DNA of 64,000 nucleotides from Hygrophila difformis (GCA_030278955.1 JAOANR010000010.1:25388444-25452443); one strand, 5' to 3'. Numbered from the stretch's first letter, positions 21,501-33,741 are shown. The notes: generated by a model not told the origin, from the sequence alone. Numbers and translations: made by a program.

Positions 21501-24500
21501 TGTCGGTATCGGTTTGGAACAATGTCGGGTATCGTTCCCTCATGTCGGATTCTACTTCCCAAGTTGCCGTCTCACTTTCGTGGTTTGACCAAAGAACCTT
21601 GATCATTTTGATGGTTTTGTTCCTCGTTACTCGTTCCTTAGTATCGAGAATACGCACTGGGACCTCTTCGTAAGTCAAATCTTCATCGAGCTCAATTATC
21701 TCTGGTTGAAGTACATGTGTCGGGTCCGGCACATACTTCTTTAGTTGTGAGACATGGAAGACATTGTGAACTCTATCTAGGTGTGGCGGTAAAGCCAATC
21801 GGTAGGCTAGAGTTCCGACTCGTTCTAGAATCTCGTAAGGTCCTATGTATCGCGGACTTAACTTCCCTCGTTTGCCAAAGCGCATCACCCCCTTCATGGG
21901 TGATATCTTTAGCATGACCCTATCTCCCACTTGAAATTCTAGGTCTCGTCGTCTCACGTCGGCATAACTCTTTTGACGGTCTTGTGCGGCTTTCATCTTC
22001 CCTTGGATCACTTTGATTTGTTGAGCCATGTCTTCGATAAGTTGTGGTCCCACTACCACGGACTTATCGTTTTCTTCCCAGCTCAAAGGGCTTCGGCACT
22101 TTCGTCCATACAATGCCTCGAAAGGTGCCATGCCGATACTCGCATGGTAACTATTATTGTAGGAAAACTCAATCAAGGGTAAATGAGATTCCCAATTCCC
22201 TTTGAATTCCAACACGCATGCTCTCAGCATGTCTTCTAGTGTTTGGATTGTTCTCTCGGTTTGTCCATCCGTCATCGGGTGGAATGCGGTGCTCATTTTG
22301 ATTTGAGTACCGAGAGCTTTTTGTAACTCCGTCCAGAAATGAGAGACAAATCTACTGTCTCTATCGGAAATGATATCATGTGGTACTCCATGTCGTCGTA
22401 CCACGTTATCAATGTAGGCTCGGGCCAATTGGTCCATAGTCCACGTGTCTTTCATTGGGATAAATATGGCTGTCTTCGTTAGCCTATCTACAATCATCCA
22501 AATCTTGTTCATACCTTTAGGTGATCGGGGTAATCCCGAGACAAAGTCCATTGAGATGCTATCCCACTTCCAACTTGGAATCTCTAGTGGTTGCATCAAT
22601 CCTAAGGGTTTATGTCGCACTGCCTTAACCTTTTGGCAGGTGAGACATCTCGCCACGAAATTTGCCACTTCCTTCTTCATTCCCGGCCACCAATAGATCT
22701 TCTTCAGATCTTTGTATAGCTTGTCACCTCCGGGATGTACGGAATATGGCGTGTTGTGCCCTTCCTCCATCAACCTTTGTTTCAACTCGGCACATTTAAG
22801 AGGCACACACCATCTCCCTTTGAAACGGATGCTTCCATCCTCGTGGACAGCAAATCCTATTGCCTTTCCTTCAGCAATATACCCTTTTATCTTCTCGAGT
22901 TTCGGATCGCCCGGTTGAGCGAGTCGAATCTCGTCTAATATTGGAGTCTCTACGACCATGGCATTGATCGTTTCTCTCACTGTGCCAGGATGCACAAGTT
23001 CTAACTCCAATCTTGCCAAATCCATGTACAATGCCGGCGGAATTACCAACGAGTTTGTCACGTGTTGGGTTTTCCGACTTAGGGCATCGGCTACCACATT
23101 CGCCTTCCCCTCGTGGTATGCTATCTCTAAATCGTAGTCTTTAATGAGTTCCAACCACCTTCGCTGTCTCAAATTCAACTCCTTCTGAGTGAATATATAT
23201 TTCAAGCTCTTGTGGTCGGTGAACATTCGACACTTCCGCCCATAAAGATAATGTCTCCATATCTTTAGAGCGAAAACGACCGCTGCCAACTCCAGGTCAT
23301 GTGTCGGATAATTTTCCTCGTGAGGTTTCAGTTGGCGTGATGCATAGGCTACGACTCTCGAGTCTTGCATCAAAACGCAACCTAAACCTTCCTTCGAAGC
23401 ATCGCTATATACTTCGAAGTCACCATTCTCTGATGGTAATGTTAATACGGGTGTGGTTGTGAGTCGTTTCTTCAGCTCTTGAAACGATGTCTCACATGCT
23501 TCGGTCCACTCGTATTTTGCTCCTTTCTTAAGTAGCTGGGTCAAAGGACGTGCAATCCTTGAAAAGTCCTTCACGAATCGTCTATAATATCCGGCTAATC
23601 CAAGGAAACTCCTTATTTCCGTTGGACTCTTCGGAGTTGCCCACTCCGTCACGGCAGAAACTTTTGCCGGATCCACTGATACTCCATCAGCGGATACTAT
23701 GTTTCCGAGAAATGCCACTTCTTTCAGCCAGAAGTCACATTTCGACAGCTTACCGTATAGCTGATTTCTTCGCAAGATTTCCAACACTTGATGTAAGTGC
23801 TTCGCATGCTCCTCCTCGCTCTTCGAGTAGATCAGGATGTCGTCGATGAACACTACGACGCACTGATCTAACAATTCTCGGAACACGTTGTTCATGAGAT
23901 TCATGAACATGGCCGGAGCATTTGTTAGCCCGAAGGATAACACTGTGAACTCGTAATGGCCATATCGTGTTCGAAACGCCGTCTTTGGAATGTCCTTCTC
24001 GGCAATCCTCAATTGATGATACCCAGATCGCAAATCGATCTTCGAGAATACTGAAGCTCCCTTCAGTTGATCAAACAGATCCTCTATTCTCGGTAGGGGG
24101 TATTTGTTCTTAATGGTCACTTGGTTTAGTCCTCGGTAATCTATGCAAAGACGTAATCCTCCGTCTTTCTTCTTGACAAACAAAACCGGTGCTCCCCAAG
24201 GGGACGTACTCGGTCTTATGTAACCTTTTCCCAATAGCTCCTCGAGTTGTTCCTTTAACTCCTTCATTTCCAGCGGTGCCATCCGGTACGGAGCTTTCGA
24301 GACAGGCTCTGTCCCCGGAATGAGATCTATCGTGAATTCAAGATCTCTCTCAGGTGGCATGCCCGGAACGTCTTCAGGGAACACGTCCGGGTATTCTCTT
24401 ACCACTGGTATGCTATCAACCTTGTTTTCTTCCGCCTCAAGGTTGTGCACATAGCACGCATATAGTTCATACCCCTTACGCATCAAGTTACTTAGTTTAA

Positions 24501-26256
24501 GTGCACTAACGATTTTGTTACTTTTCTTAGGGGGCTGAAAGTAAAAGATCACTCTCTTTCCCCTACTTTTTGACAAGGTGATCTTTTGCTTTTGGCATTC
24601 GATCACCGCTTTATACTGGGATAGCCAATCCATCCCCAGTATGATGTCAAAGTCTCTTAAGTTAAATTCTACCAAGTTCGCGAAGAATTCTACGTTCTTT
24701 ATCACTATAGGAATTCCGTTATATCGTTTAGAGCAAGACACTACTTCTCCAGAAGGCAATTGAATTCCTAAGCTAATTCTCTCGCACTTAGGTAGATCTA
24801 ACTCAGGCACTATCCTTGATGCAATAATTGAGCAACTAGCTCCGGAATCAAATAAAATTCTAAGGGGTGTATTCAAAACGTGAAATGTACCTGCCATCAC
24901 TTCTCCTTGCGCAGGCACGTCCGCTTGGTTCACCACGTTCAGCCTCCCCATAGGGCGTCCCTGATTGCCCTGCTGATTCGCATTCGGCTGCTGATTTTGT
25001 TGCTGGTTTTGATTCTGTGGGGGCGGAGGTCGTTGGTTCTGGTTCTGGTTTTGCGGCCTATTTTGAGGGGGTCTGTACCCTTGGTTATTCCCATTTCGCC
25101 CGTTTTGGTTTTGAGGCTGTTCTTGCCCCGCGACCAAATCGTCCCTCTTCGTTATGTTCTCGAGCCTAGTTCGACATTCCCGTCGAACGTGACCCATTCG
25201 ACCGCATCGGTAACAAGCGCCTTGTTGCGGGCATCCCCTTGCCAGATGTGGTCGTCCACATCGCGGGCAAGGCGGTACCGGATCTTCTTGATTGAACCTC
25301 CTTCCCGTGTTGGTTTGTTGGGGCCTATTCGACCCTCTGCGCTGCTCGTTCCTTCCAGTGTTGTTCTCGTTTCGTGAATCTCGACTTCTCTTGTCCTGAG
25401 GACCCCTGCTGGACTCCCCACTCACCCTTCTTTTCAGCTGCTGCACGCGTGCTACCGCTACAGCGCGATCGTATACGGCTTGCAAATCGGGGTAGTGTAC
25501 TCCCGCGATCACTTCACGCACAGACAGGTTCAGTCCCATCTCGAACTTCTGTGCCTTTTCCGCATCAGTAGGTACTAGCCTTGGTGTGAACCTCACCAGC
25601 TCCTTGAAGCGGGTGTAGTATTCCTGCACCGTTTGGCTTCCTTGCTTCAACGACAGGAATTCTTCGTACATGGCAGCTTTGGTACTCAAGGGATAGAATC
25701 GATCCCTGAGTAGTTCCATCATCTCCATCCACGAGTAAGGCTCGTCATCCTCAGTTAGTTTGGCTTGCGTTGCTTGCCACCAGTCATCAGCTTCGCCTCC
25801 CAAGTAGTATGAAGCGACATGTACCCTTTCTCCCTCCGGACATTTGACCGCTCCCAGCAGCTTGTCGAAAGTCCGGATCCATTCCTCCAGTTTAGCTGGA
25901 TCCTCCTCACCAGCATAGTGGGGCGGCTGGTAGGGATTCACCATCGCCAGGTAGTTAGGGCGAGCTTGGGGCGGAGGTACCGCCGCAGCTTGACCCTGGT
26001 TGACTTGCGCGTTTCCGAGCGCAATCAACACTTCCTCTATCGTCCTAAGACGATCGCCCACATTGTTCGGTGCGGGGGCGTCCTGCGCACCTTGGGGCTG
26101 TTCCTCATCAGGTTGGTTTGGTTCGGTGACGTTTGGTGGTGTTTCAGTAGGTGTTTCAGTGGTGGTTTGGGGAGCAGGTTGGACTCTGCCTCTTCCTCTT
26201 CCTCTGGGTGCCATTCTGGTACAAATAGGATAGTTTAGGACTGATGAATTTAGCAT
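21484..26256 (-). CDS. gag-pol: Gag-Pol polyprotein with chromodomain-like end, intact
   Basis: 1590 codons without a break. The likely start is the Met at 26214 (MAPRGRGRG, matching the gag-only element), giving 1576 residues. Numbered from 26256: gag 100-270, zinc knuckles [13 protein letters not shown] (330-342) and [14 protein letters not shown] (348-361), Q/N-rich linker to 440, aspartic protease LFDSGAS (about 468), RT with FIDDIL (803-808), RNase H from SDASKEG (951), integrase H-H-C-C (H1167-C1207), catalytic Asp in SMDFVSG (1237) and ISDRD (1298) and Glu in TDGQTERT (1334). A chromodomain-like tail follows (about 1528-1583: [32 protein letters not shown]). All catalytic residues are present. 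The tail is thought to guide integration to heterochromatin in this lineage. It could supply Pol to the gag-only relative. Confidence 0.96.
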   Translation of the reverse strand: MLNSSVLNYPICTRMAPRGRGRGRVQPAPQTTTETPTETPPNVTEPNQPDEEQPQGAQDAPAPNNVGDRLRTIEEVLIALGNAQVNQGQAAAVPPPQARPNYLAMVNPYQPPHYAGEEDPAKLEEWIRTFDKLLGAVKCPEGERVHVASYYLGGEADDWWQATQAKLTEDDEPYSWMEMMELLRDRFYPLSTKAAMYEEFLSLKQGSQTVQEYYTRFKELVRFTPRLVPTDAEKAQKFEMGLNLSVREVIAGVHYPDLQAVYDRAVAVARVQQLKRRVSGESSRGPQDKRSRDSRNENNTGRNEQRRGSNRPQQTNTGRRFNQEDPVPPCPRCGRPHLARGCPQQGACYRCGRMGHVRRECRTRLENITKRDDLVAGQEQPQNQNGRNGNNQGYRPPQNRPQNQNQNQRPPPPQNQNQQQNQQPNANQQGNQGRPMGRLNVVNQADVPAQGEVMAGTFHVLNTPLRILFDSGASCSIIASRIVPELDLPKCERISLGIQLPSGEVVSCSKRYNGIPIVIKNVEFFANLVEFNLRDFDIILGMDWLSQYKAVIECQKQKITLSKSRGKRVIFYFQPPKKSNKIVSALKLSNLMRKGYELYACYVHNLEAEENKVDSIPVVREYPDVFPEDVPGMPPERDLEFTIDLIPGTEPVSKAPYRMAPLEMKELKEQLEELLGKGYIRPSTSPWGAPVLFVKKKDGGLRLCIDYRGLNQVTIKNKYPLPRIEDLFDQLKGASVFSKIDLRSGYHQLRIAEKDIPKTAFRTRYGHYEFTVLSFGLTNAPAMFMNLMNNVFRELLDQCVVVFIDDILIYSKSEEEHAKHLHQVLEILRRNQLYGKLSKCDFWLKEVAFLGNIVSADGVSVDPAKVSAVTEWATPKSPTEIRSFLGLAGYYRRFVKDFSRIARPLTQLLKKGAKYEWTEACETSFQELKKRLTTTPVLTLPSENGDFEVYSDASKEGLGCVLMQDSRVVAYASRQLKPHEENYPTHDLELAAVVFALKIWRHYLYGRKCRMFTDHKSLKYIFTQKELNLRQRRWLELIKDYDLEIAYHEGKANVVADALSRKTQHVTNSLVIPPALYMDLARLELELVHPGTVRETINAMVVETPILDEIRLAQPGDPKLEKIKGYIAEGKAIGFAVHEDGSIRFKGRWCVPLKCAELKQRLMEEGHNTPYSVHPGGDKLYKDLKKIYWWPGMKKEVANFVARCLTCQKVKAVRHKPLGLMQPLEIPSWKWDSISMDFVSGLPRSPKGMNKIWMIVDRLTKTAIFIPMKDTWTMDQLARAYIDNVVRRHGVPHDIISDRDSRFVSHFWTELQKALGTQIKMSTAFHPMTDGQTERTIQTLEDMLRACVLEFKGNWESHLPLIEFSYNNSYHASIGMAPFEALYGRKCRSPLSWEENDKSVVVGPQLIEDMAQQIKVIQGKMKAAQDRQKSYADVRRRDLEFQVGDRVMLKISPMKGVMRFGKRGKLSPRYIGPYEILERVGTLAYRLALPPHLDRVHNVFHVSQLKKYVPDPTHVLQPEIIELDEDLTYEEVPVRILDTKERVTRNKTIKMIKVLWSNHESETATWEVESDMRERYPTLFQTDTDTVMGT

Positions 26257-26482
26257 ATAGTCTAAGCAATTTCTATGAATGTATATGTGTGTAGTAATTT
26301 AGCACGTGGTGCTTTGTTCGAACTAAGAAGCATCGTATGCTTCGGGGTTTTATTTTATTTTGTTTTGTTTTGTTTTGTTTTGATTTAAAGAAAATAAATC
26401 GGGCATTTTATTTCCTCAAAAGAAATTTTAGTACAAAAGTAGAAATATTTTTCTAGCAAAACAATGTCTAACAGTAGAATCT
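26257..26482. other. Leader between the extra ORF and gag
   Basis: AT-rich. It includes a short run of TTTTG repeats (about 26359-26380). No other feature is seen. Confidence 0.6.
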
Positions 26483-26818
26483 CTAGTGCCCCATGACGTC
26501 TCTCGGCGGGGTAGCAGGATCTTCCTCCGGATCTTCCTCCTCCGAACTCGGTGGTAGTAGGTCGTCAAAGATAGTGTTTAAATCTTGCCCGTGGGCATCG
26601 ATGTATTCCTTTAGTATTAGGTTTTGTGTAGTGAGGGTTTGGACTTGGCGCTCGAGTTGGTTTATGCGGTGATGATCCGCCTCTCTCAAGTTGCCCATGT
26701 GATGTAAATTGGCCTCCAATTGAGCCATACGGTACTTCATTAGCTCTAGGGTTTGGTGGGAATCGAGATGAACGCTCATCATCCTGACCATCAACTGCAT
26801 CATGTCTTGACTAGCCAT
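26483..26818 (-). CDS. Extra 111-residue coiled-coil ORF upstream of gag
   Basis: An ATG-initiated minus-strand ORF in the 5' leader, in front of gag-pol. Residues about 20-75 show leucine/isoleucine heptad spacing (LELMKYRMAQLEANL, INQLERQVQTLTTQNLIL) expected of a coiled coil. The C-terminus is acidic and proline-rich (SSEEEDPEEDPATPP). No signal peptide, membrane segment or known domain is recognised. It is not homologous to gag in any obvious way. The gag-only element has nothing like it in its leader. It could be an accessory protein, an upstream ORF that limits gag translation, or chance; the low-complexity-free coiled coil argues against chance. Confidence 0.55.
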   Translation of the reverse strand: MASQDMMQLMVRMMSVHLDSHQTLELMKYRMAQLEANLHHMGNLREADHHRINQLERQVQTLTTQNLILKEYIDAHGQDLNTIFDDLLPPSSEEEDPEEDPATPPRDVMGH

Positions 26819-26845
26819 CTAGCGCAAGCAAGAGATCTAGGTTAA

Positions 26846-27057
26846 TATTCGCCAAGATTCTAAGTTCAATTCGCCAAGATTCTAGGTTCGAGTTTCCAAG
26901 ATTCTAAGTTCAAGTTTCGCCAAGATGCTAAGTTCAAGTTTCGCAAAGATTCTAAGTTCAAGTTTCGCCAAGATTCTAAGTTCAAGTTTCGCCAAGATGC
27001 TAAGTTCAAGTTTCGCAAAGATTCTAAGTTCAAGTTTCGCCAAGATGCTAAGTTCAT
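26846..27057. repeat. 24-bp tandem repeat in the chromovirus leader
   Basis: About nine units of CAAGATTCTAAGTTCAAGTTTCGC with small variants (GATGCTAAG, GCAAAGATT). It is a longer version of the array at 4483-4580. ORFs through it (26866-27156) are only the repeat translated. Confidence 0.85.
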
Positions 27058-27313
27058 AGCAGAGATGCAACATGCATATGCAAATGATATTTCCCCCCAA
27101 TAATAATTTAATACCCATATATTTTTCCCATGGGTTTTAAAATAAAATTTCTCCATGGAAATAAAAATTTAAAATTTAAAATAATAGTCAAATATTAATA
27201 GTAGCTTAAAAATAATAATGGTTTAAAAATAATAGTTTAAAAATAATAGTGGTTTAAATAATAGTTTAAAAATAATAATAATGGTTTAAAAATAATAATT
27301 TGAAAATAGCCGG

Positions 27314-27325
27314 GCTTTGATACCA
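27314..27325 (-). promoter_or_regulatory. Primer binding site, initiator tRNA-Met type
   Basis: The sense strand reads TGGTATCAAAGC, one base off the standard complement TGGTATCAGAGC, three bases inside the 5' LTR. Confidence 0.88.
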
Positions 27326-27328
27326 ACT

Positions 27329-29925
27329 TGTAACACCCCGGTTTTTGGTAACCCAGGTCGGGATGTCACCGCCACATCTCCCTAGTAAGACACGGTTTCT
27401 CCGAGCTTACTAAAGAGATGCAAGGCTAGGTATTGCAGTGTTTAAAATATTTAAAGCATTCAAAATAGCCCATACAATATAAATCGAAAATAATAATAGC
27501 ATAGCGCAGCGGAAATATTTAGTTTAGTACAGTATCGCAGCGGAAAATATAAAATAGGGCCGACATGGCCAAAACACGGGTTAAACAGGCCCGTTCATAA
27601 TATAGTCTAAGTACGAAATTTAAAAGCAAAATAAAAGTTCCCAAAATCCCATGCATGATTCGTGCTCACACATGCTCATTCCACATATTCTGTAAAGAAA
27701 GGAATAAAAACGGTTTTGATCAGCAAAATTGCTGAGTAAGTTAACACATGCATGATCGTAGGGTTTAAAAGCCATAACTTTAATAATTTAACAAAAGCAT
27801 GATAATAACATAATATTTGATTTCATATAATCCATATCATATAGCACAATCTATCTCAGGCTCTATTTAATAACACATATCACATGGTTTAATCATAAAA
27901 GCCATAATTTTAAATAAAACATTTAAATAATTTAATTGGACAACACTATAATTTAATCTAGTTCAATTTAATTTAGAATCCCCATTACATTCCCGATTTG
28001 GTATTTCAAGTTTCACGATAAAGATCGCGATGTCAACAAGTTTAGCCGGTAGCCCGGCGGCCGCAGCCGTATCAGCCATACCCAGTACCACTCCGGAGCC
28101 TCGGGAAACCCATACGGATATTCACGAGAGTGTAGGCTCTAAGTTTCGCCGTTTTGGCAATATCACATTTCAAGTATAGCGCGCGGGGTCACCATCGTCC
28201 ATTACGGCACGAAGTGAATCGTTAGGGGGCACCCTGCAGAGCACTCACCCCTAATTTTAATTTATCAAGTTTGTAAGGGGATTTAGTTTTAAAACTGACT
28301 TCCAATGTATTAATTTAGAGATAATATCTCAATTCGTTCCAACCCTAAAGGTTAATTCCATGTTTCAACAAGATTTCAAAATTTCGTTTCGGTAAATCAC
28401 AGTTTACTCCAAAATTCGTCTAAAATCAGATTTAATTCCAAAAATTCCAAAATTTCATATCTGACTCGGAAACATCAAGATCTATAACTTTCATGTTTTA
28501 ACTTTTTCAATCCGAGATACCTAAGTAGGTCAAAAACGCTAATTTTTGCATAACAAGAAATCTGTCCGAGTTTACAGGTCACAGTTTAAAGATTTCAAGT
28601 TCTAACATATCAATTCAACTCCAAATTTAATGAAATTTGACAGGGATCATCTTAAGACATTTATCTACAACTTTCATGTTCGGCCAAAGATCTAAAACAG
28701 CCTAGATCCTATATCAAAAACGAGATCAAGATCATTCCTAAGTTCTGTCCAAGATTTCAAGATCTAAATCAAACAGTTCGGTTTCAACGGGTTTTCACCT
28801 ATCAAATCAACTCCAAAAATTCTCAAATTTTTACAGTAGCTAGGTCTAAGTCTTAGGAACGTTTTTCGTGTTTTAAGTTTTTCCGTTTGAGTTCGTTTTA
28901 AAGGCCGGAAAAATTCAACAATCCTGTTGCGCCGGTAGGAAACGAAAGTAGACAGATTTATGCTTCTTGTCAAATCTTTTAGGTTTCGAATGTTTTAAAA
29001 TCTCCCAAAACCATGTAAGGTTAACTTACAGTGTCTATGAACGTCGGGAATGTCCAATTCGGAGGCGTGGCTTCCAGATCACCGTTTCTCCTCTCCGTTC
29101 GTCGGGTTCTACGATCTAGATTCGATACGGGGGTGTAGAAAGAAAAAGGAGATGATTAGGATTCGTTTTCGAATCGTTTATTGAACAGAGATTGGACCGA
29201 GACTTACCACGACTATGGAGATCTGTTGAGAACTCGTCCAACAGCGTTCGTCTTGGTTTCGTGCCTCCGACGACTCCGGATTAGGGTTTCGAGCGTATAG
29301 AATGCTTTAGGGTTTCGTAAACTTGTTCGGGGCTCCCAAGGGGCTTATTTATAGAATTCTAAGTCCCTAGGGCGTCCACGGCCGACCTAGAACTCTGGAG
29401 TCGAGAGGTGTTCAACCGAAAGTCGAAAAATCCGCGTTCGGGTGAGAGATTCACGCAACAAACGAATCTGTGGGTTGGCGCGGTCGTGGCGCGCTAAACC
29501 CCTTCCACCGCGCGGCCACCGCGCCGTCTACGCCTGGACTTCGGTCCGGGCGGGTCGTGCGATCCGTCGTGCTTTTCCGCCTCTCTTTCGGGTTTCTATC
29601 CCTCTATGCTCCCGAATTCCGATTCCCGGGGTATATCCGAGTTCATACTTTCTCTCTAATTTTTATTCTTAGTCTAGTTGGATGTTTTGGACTCGAATAC
29701 TCGAGTTCATTAGTGTCGGGTTTTGGTGTACCATTTATCCATACTTTTGTTTAATTAAATTCCTTTAATTCCTTTTTAAGTAAAAATCTCATTTCTCATT
29801 TCCTTATATTTATTTATTTCTTTTATTTGCTGGATTGGTTTATTTATTTATAATATTTATTTTATTTATTATTTATTTATTTAATTATTGTTTTATTTTA
29901 TGTTGGAAAATTCTCGGGTATTACA
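27329..29925 (-). repeat. 5' LTR of the chromovirus
   Basis: 2597 bp, nearly identical to 18659-21255. The promoter copy: minus-strand TATA box at 29346-29353 inside an inverted repeat whose arms differ from those of the gag-only element at paired positions. Confidence 0.94.
29346..29353 (-). promoter_or_regulatory. LTR TATA box of the chromovirus
   Basis: The minus strand reads TATAAATA between GGGGCTTA and TAAGTCCC. Compared with AGGTCTTA / TAAGACCT in the gag-only LTR, the outer pair A-T is replaced by G-C, and a T-A pair by G-T. Confidence 0.65.
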
Positions 29926-29930
29926 ATTGT
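29926..29930. repeat. Target site duplication ATTGT, right copy
   Basis: Matches 18654-18658. Confidence 0.93.
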
Positions 29931-31168
29931 ACTGAAATTGTTTCTGCTAGATCGATTTCCATTAATCAGGGATTTAGGCCACATAGATGTTGCTCAAACA
30001 GCCTAGTTACATTAGGAAAAATTAGCGGTGTTAGTAGAAAATATATTTGGTTTACACGTATACATATTGTGAAATTTATTACCGGATATATGGTTCAATT
30101 TCTGGCAATTTAATAACAAATAATTGTGGATAGCGGTTAATTCCTCTTTGCTTAGCCGCCTCTTCTTCTATTTACCTTGTGCTCGCCCTGCATGCGTAAA
30201 CACACTTAGTAGGCCGTCCACATGTGGTGGAATGCCACCGTTATCATTCCTAGGCACTCTCCTACCACGAGTGAACACATGCTTCTCAAAATAATGAGAG
30301 TAGAAAATTGATGCCTCTCGGACCATATATGCATTGCAAATAGAACCCTCAACATGTGTCTTATTGCGCACAGTTCTTTTCAATAGGTTGAGATACCTGG
30401 AAATTATATAGATTTTTGAAATGCATTGACGAACTTGTTTCCATTACAGTATTATACAGTCAATCAATATGAATAATACCTTTCGTAGGGGTACATCCAT
30501 CTGAATTGAACGGTACCTGCAATCCTAGCCTCATACAGTAGGTGGACAGGTTGATGCTCCATGCAATCGAAAAATGCAGGTGGAAAGATTGTCTCCAATT
30601 TACAAAGCACAAGTAGAATATCAATCGCTAACCTGTCCATATATTGTACAGAAATTTTTCTAGCAGTTAAACACCAGAATACGTTGCTCAATTCAGTAAT
30701 TGCTTCCCACACGGGCTTAGGAAGAAATTCCCTCCAACCAATGGGGATAAGACATTGCAGGAATACATGGCAGTCGTGACTCTTCATGCCAAACATCTTA
30801 AGTTTCTGCATGTCTATGCATCCTCCAAGATTTGAGGCACACCCATCTGGAAACTTCAATCCTGCCACCCATTTCAAGAATACATCTTTCTTGTCCCTAT
30901 CCATCGTGTACACGGCCTTCGGATACCTCATAGAATGAGGATCCTTATGCAATTCTGGTCAGTCACGTAATGTGGACATGCCTTCACGTGCTTTTGCATT
31001 ATCCTTTGTCTTCCCTTGGACAATTCATGACTGTATTGAATACATTCTCAAAAGACAATTTTCTCAATATGCATGATATCTAGGTTGTGATGAACCAGAT
31101 TTATCTTCCAATACGGCAAATCCCAGAAGATACTTCGTTTTTTCCACCCACATATCTTACTAGTTGTT
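29931..31168 (-). pseudogene. CACTA transposase, duplicated copy 1 (DUF4218 and ends)
   Basis: From right to left: end of the Transposase_21 part (about 30975-31150), DUF4218 in a 162-codon frame at 30464-30952 (CIDMQKLKMFGMKSHDCHVF, LIPIGWREFLP, PPAFFDCMEHQPVHLLYEAR, VQFRWMYPYERY), its C-terminal continuation at 30168-30383 (HVEGSICNAYMVREASIFYSHYF), then the start of DUF4216. The frame is broken between these parts. DUF4218 and DUF4216 accompany Transposase_21 in plant CACTA elements. Copy 2 at 31172-32960 is about 90% or more identical by eye. The junction at about 31168/31172 changes from the ...TTGTT of copy 1 to the AACATCTACC of copy 2, as expected for a tandem duplication of about 1.8 kb. 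Confidence 0.8.
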
Positions 31169-31171
31169 CAA

Positions 31172-32756
31172 CAACATCTACCTGATATGCTTCTGTGTCC
31201 TCACCAGGCCTTACAGTTATGACGCCTCTCGGTTTTAACTTTACATATAGCTAACCATTCACTGCTACTACCATGGGATCTTGTGCTAGGGAAAGAGACA
31301 AAACAAACATGTTCTGTTTGGATTGAAATATGAATAGTTCATATAGATTCAATTACTTAGTTTGATTCACCTCAATAATTTTGTATTTCTTGTGAATTCG
31401 AGTGCAATTCGATTGCCGAGGATCAAACCATCTACATTTAAAGAAAGGTTGTTTGTTTCATAGGCAATGCAGGATATTCATCAACTAGTATCTCCTCTAT
31501 GATACTGTAGTATTCTCCCCAGTTGCATGTGATGCATACTCCGATCCACTATTGTAGGTCAATATGTTATTGCCGTATGACTTCGTGTGAATGCGCATTG
31601 CATTAACATAGTACATAGGAAAGGAGGTTGCGAAGGGCAACGACCCCTGTGCTACATCACTAATACATGGGATGTGGGGATGATGATCCCTTACATACAC
31701 TGCAAACCAATTAGAGAATTGTACTGAAATTATTTCTGCTAGATCGATTTCCATTATTTGGGGATTTAGGCCATGTAGATGTTGCTTAAACAACCTAGTT
31801 ACATTAGGAAAAATTAGCGGTGTTAGTAGAAAACATATTTGGTTTACACGTATACATATTGTGAAATTTATTACCGGAGATATGGTTCAATTTCTGGGCA
31901 ATTTAATAGCAAATAATTGTGGATAGCGGTTAATTCCTCTTTGCTTAGCCGCCTCTTCTTTGATTTACCTTATGCTCGCCCTGCATGCGTAAACACACTT
32001 AGTGGGCCGTCCACATGTGGTGGAATGCCACCTCATCATTCCTAGGCACTCTCATACTACGAGTGAACACATGCTTCTCAAAATAATGAGAGTAGAAAAT
32101 TGATGCCTCTCGAACCATATATGCGTTGCAAAATAGAACCCTCAACATATGCGTTATTGTGCACGGTTCTTTTCAATAGGTTGAGATACCTGAAAATTAT
32201 ACAGATTTTTGAAATGCATTCACGAACTTGTTTCCATATTATAAAGCAATCAATATGAATACTATCTTTCGTAGGGGTAAATCCATCTGAATTGAATGGG
32301 ACCTGCACTACTAGCCTCATACAGTAGGTGGACAGGTAGATGCTCCATGCAATCGAAAAATGCAGGTGGAAGATTGTCTCCAATTTATAAAGCACAAGTA
32401 GAATATCAATCGCTAACCTGTCCATATATTGCACAGAAATTGTTCTAGCAGTTAAACACTGGAAAATGTTGCTCAATTCAGTAACTGCTTCCCAAAGGAA
32501 GTAATTCCCTCCAACCAATGGGGATAAGACATTCCAGGAATACATGGCAGCCGCGACTATTCATTCCAAACATGTTAAGTTTGTGCATGTCTATGCATCC
32601 CCCAAGATTCGAGGCACACCCATTTGGAAACTTCAATCCTGCCACCCATTTCAAGAATACATCTTTCTTGTCCCTATCCATCGTGTACACGGCCTTCGGA
32701 TACATCCTAGAATGAGGATCCCTATGCAATTCTGGTCGGTCACATAATGTGGACAT
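31172..32756 (-). pseudogene. CACTA DUF4216 and DUF4218, copy 2
   Basis: DUF4216-like part at 31172-31793 (98-codon frame at 31497-31793) and DUF4218 at 32078-32756 in two overlapping frames (32078-32545 and 32478-32756; CIDMHKLNMFGMNSRGCHVF, LIPIGWRELLP). A base deletion near 32495 relative to copy 1 removed the PKPVW segment and shifted the frame. This copy adjoins the Transposase_21 domain, so it is in the original position of the gene. Confidence 0.8.
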
Positions 32757-32775
32757 GTCTTCACGTGCTTTTGCA

Positions 32776-33737
32776 TTATTCTTTGTCTTCCCTTGGACAA
32801 TTTATGTCTGTATTGAATACATTCTCAAAAGACATTTTCTTAATATGCATGATATCTAGGTTGTGATGAACCAGATCTGTCTTCCAATACGGAAAATCCC
32901 AGAAGATACTCCATTTTTTCCACCCACATGTCTTACTAATTGTTGTATTGGCTTCTTCTCCCTCCAATTCAGTCACACGTCGGAGACCATTCAATTCTAT
33001 TTCAGCCAACACATCCTTGCCGTTCCTATACAATGGTGGTAACCCATGCTCATCGCGATCCTTAAGGAATTTTGACTTGTCTAATATGTAAGGGTGATCT
33101 TGAGGAAGAAACCTACGGTGAGCATCAAACCATGACTTTTTCCCACCCTCCTTCAGTCTAATAGATTCTGTGCGTTCCATACATACAGGACACGCCGTTT
33201 TATCATAAGTACTCCAATCGCACAACATAGCATATGTAGGGAAATCACAAATTGTCCACATCAATGATGCTTTCATCTCGAAGTTTTGTTTTGAAGATAT
33301 GTTATATGTGGTGATCCCAACACCCCACAGTTCTAGAAGCTCAGAAATCAATGACTGTAAGTAGATATCTATCCTCAGTTTTGGGTTTGACTTCCTGGGT
33401 ATTATGGCGGTCAGGAATATGTATTCATCCTTCATACATATGTCTGGAGGTAGATTATATAGAGTCAAAATTACTGGCCAACAAGAGTACGGTAATCCTG
33501 ATTGGACGAAGGGCTGGAAACCATCAGTACACAATCCCAGGCGTGCATTCCGTCCTACTGCTCCAAAGTTGGGACGTGTTTGGTCAAAATGCTTCCATGC
33601 CTTAGAATCGCGAGGATGACACATCTCATCGGATGTCCCATGTTCATGTCGTACATGCCATGTCATGTAATTTGTAGTTACTTCCAAAGCACACAACCGT
33701 TTTAAACGATTCCTCAATGGGAAGTAGAACATGTACT
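32776..33737 (-). pseudogene. CACTA transposase, Transposase_21 domain
   Basis: Open frame of 318 codons from 33732. Motifs of the Transposase_21 (TNPD-type) domain: MTWHVRHEHGTSDEMCHPRDS, AWKHFDQTRPNF, RLGLCTDGFQPF, YSCWPVILTLYNLPP, DFPTYAMLCDWSTYDKTACPVCM, FDAHRRFLP, FWDFPYWKTDLVHHNLDIMHI. The family cuts and pastes CACTA elements by binding their subterminal repeats. The frame is open at its N-terminal edge, where a solo LTR was inserted at 33738-33742; the preceding part of the gene resumes at 39475. Downstream, DUF4218 is out of frame. Confidence 0.85.
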
Positions 33738-33741
33738 TTTG
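33738..33741. repeat. Target site duplication CTTT of the solo LTR, left copy
   Basis: CTTT precedes TGAGCAATAC and recurs at 39471-39474. Four bases is shorter than usual, but joining across it restores a continuous CACTA reading (PRYKELIYC then TKYMFYFP), which supports the boundary. Confidence 0.7.

Larger units (their letters stand above)
18659..29925 (-). mobile_element. Complete chromovirus (Tekay/Del-type Ty3/gypsy), probably very young
   Basis: 11267-bp element: two 2597-bp LTRs, 5-bp target duplications, a primer site at 27314-27325, a purine tract at 21256-21271, and one unbroken gag-pol frame. By eye the LTRs differ at about four bases (near 19814, 19850, 20840 and 21159 against the right LTR). 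At the commonly used grass LTR rate of 1.3e-8 per site per year that would be well under 0.1 My, an order-of-magnitude estimate only. Nothing visible would stop it from being active. The Tekay assignment rests on the chromodomain-like C-terminus, long LTRs and the initiator tRNA-Met primer. Confidence 0.94.

Noticed and set aside
26866..27156. Leucine/asparagine-rich ORFs
   Set aside because: They are the 24-bp leader repeat translated in two frames.
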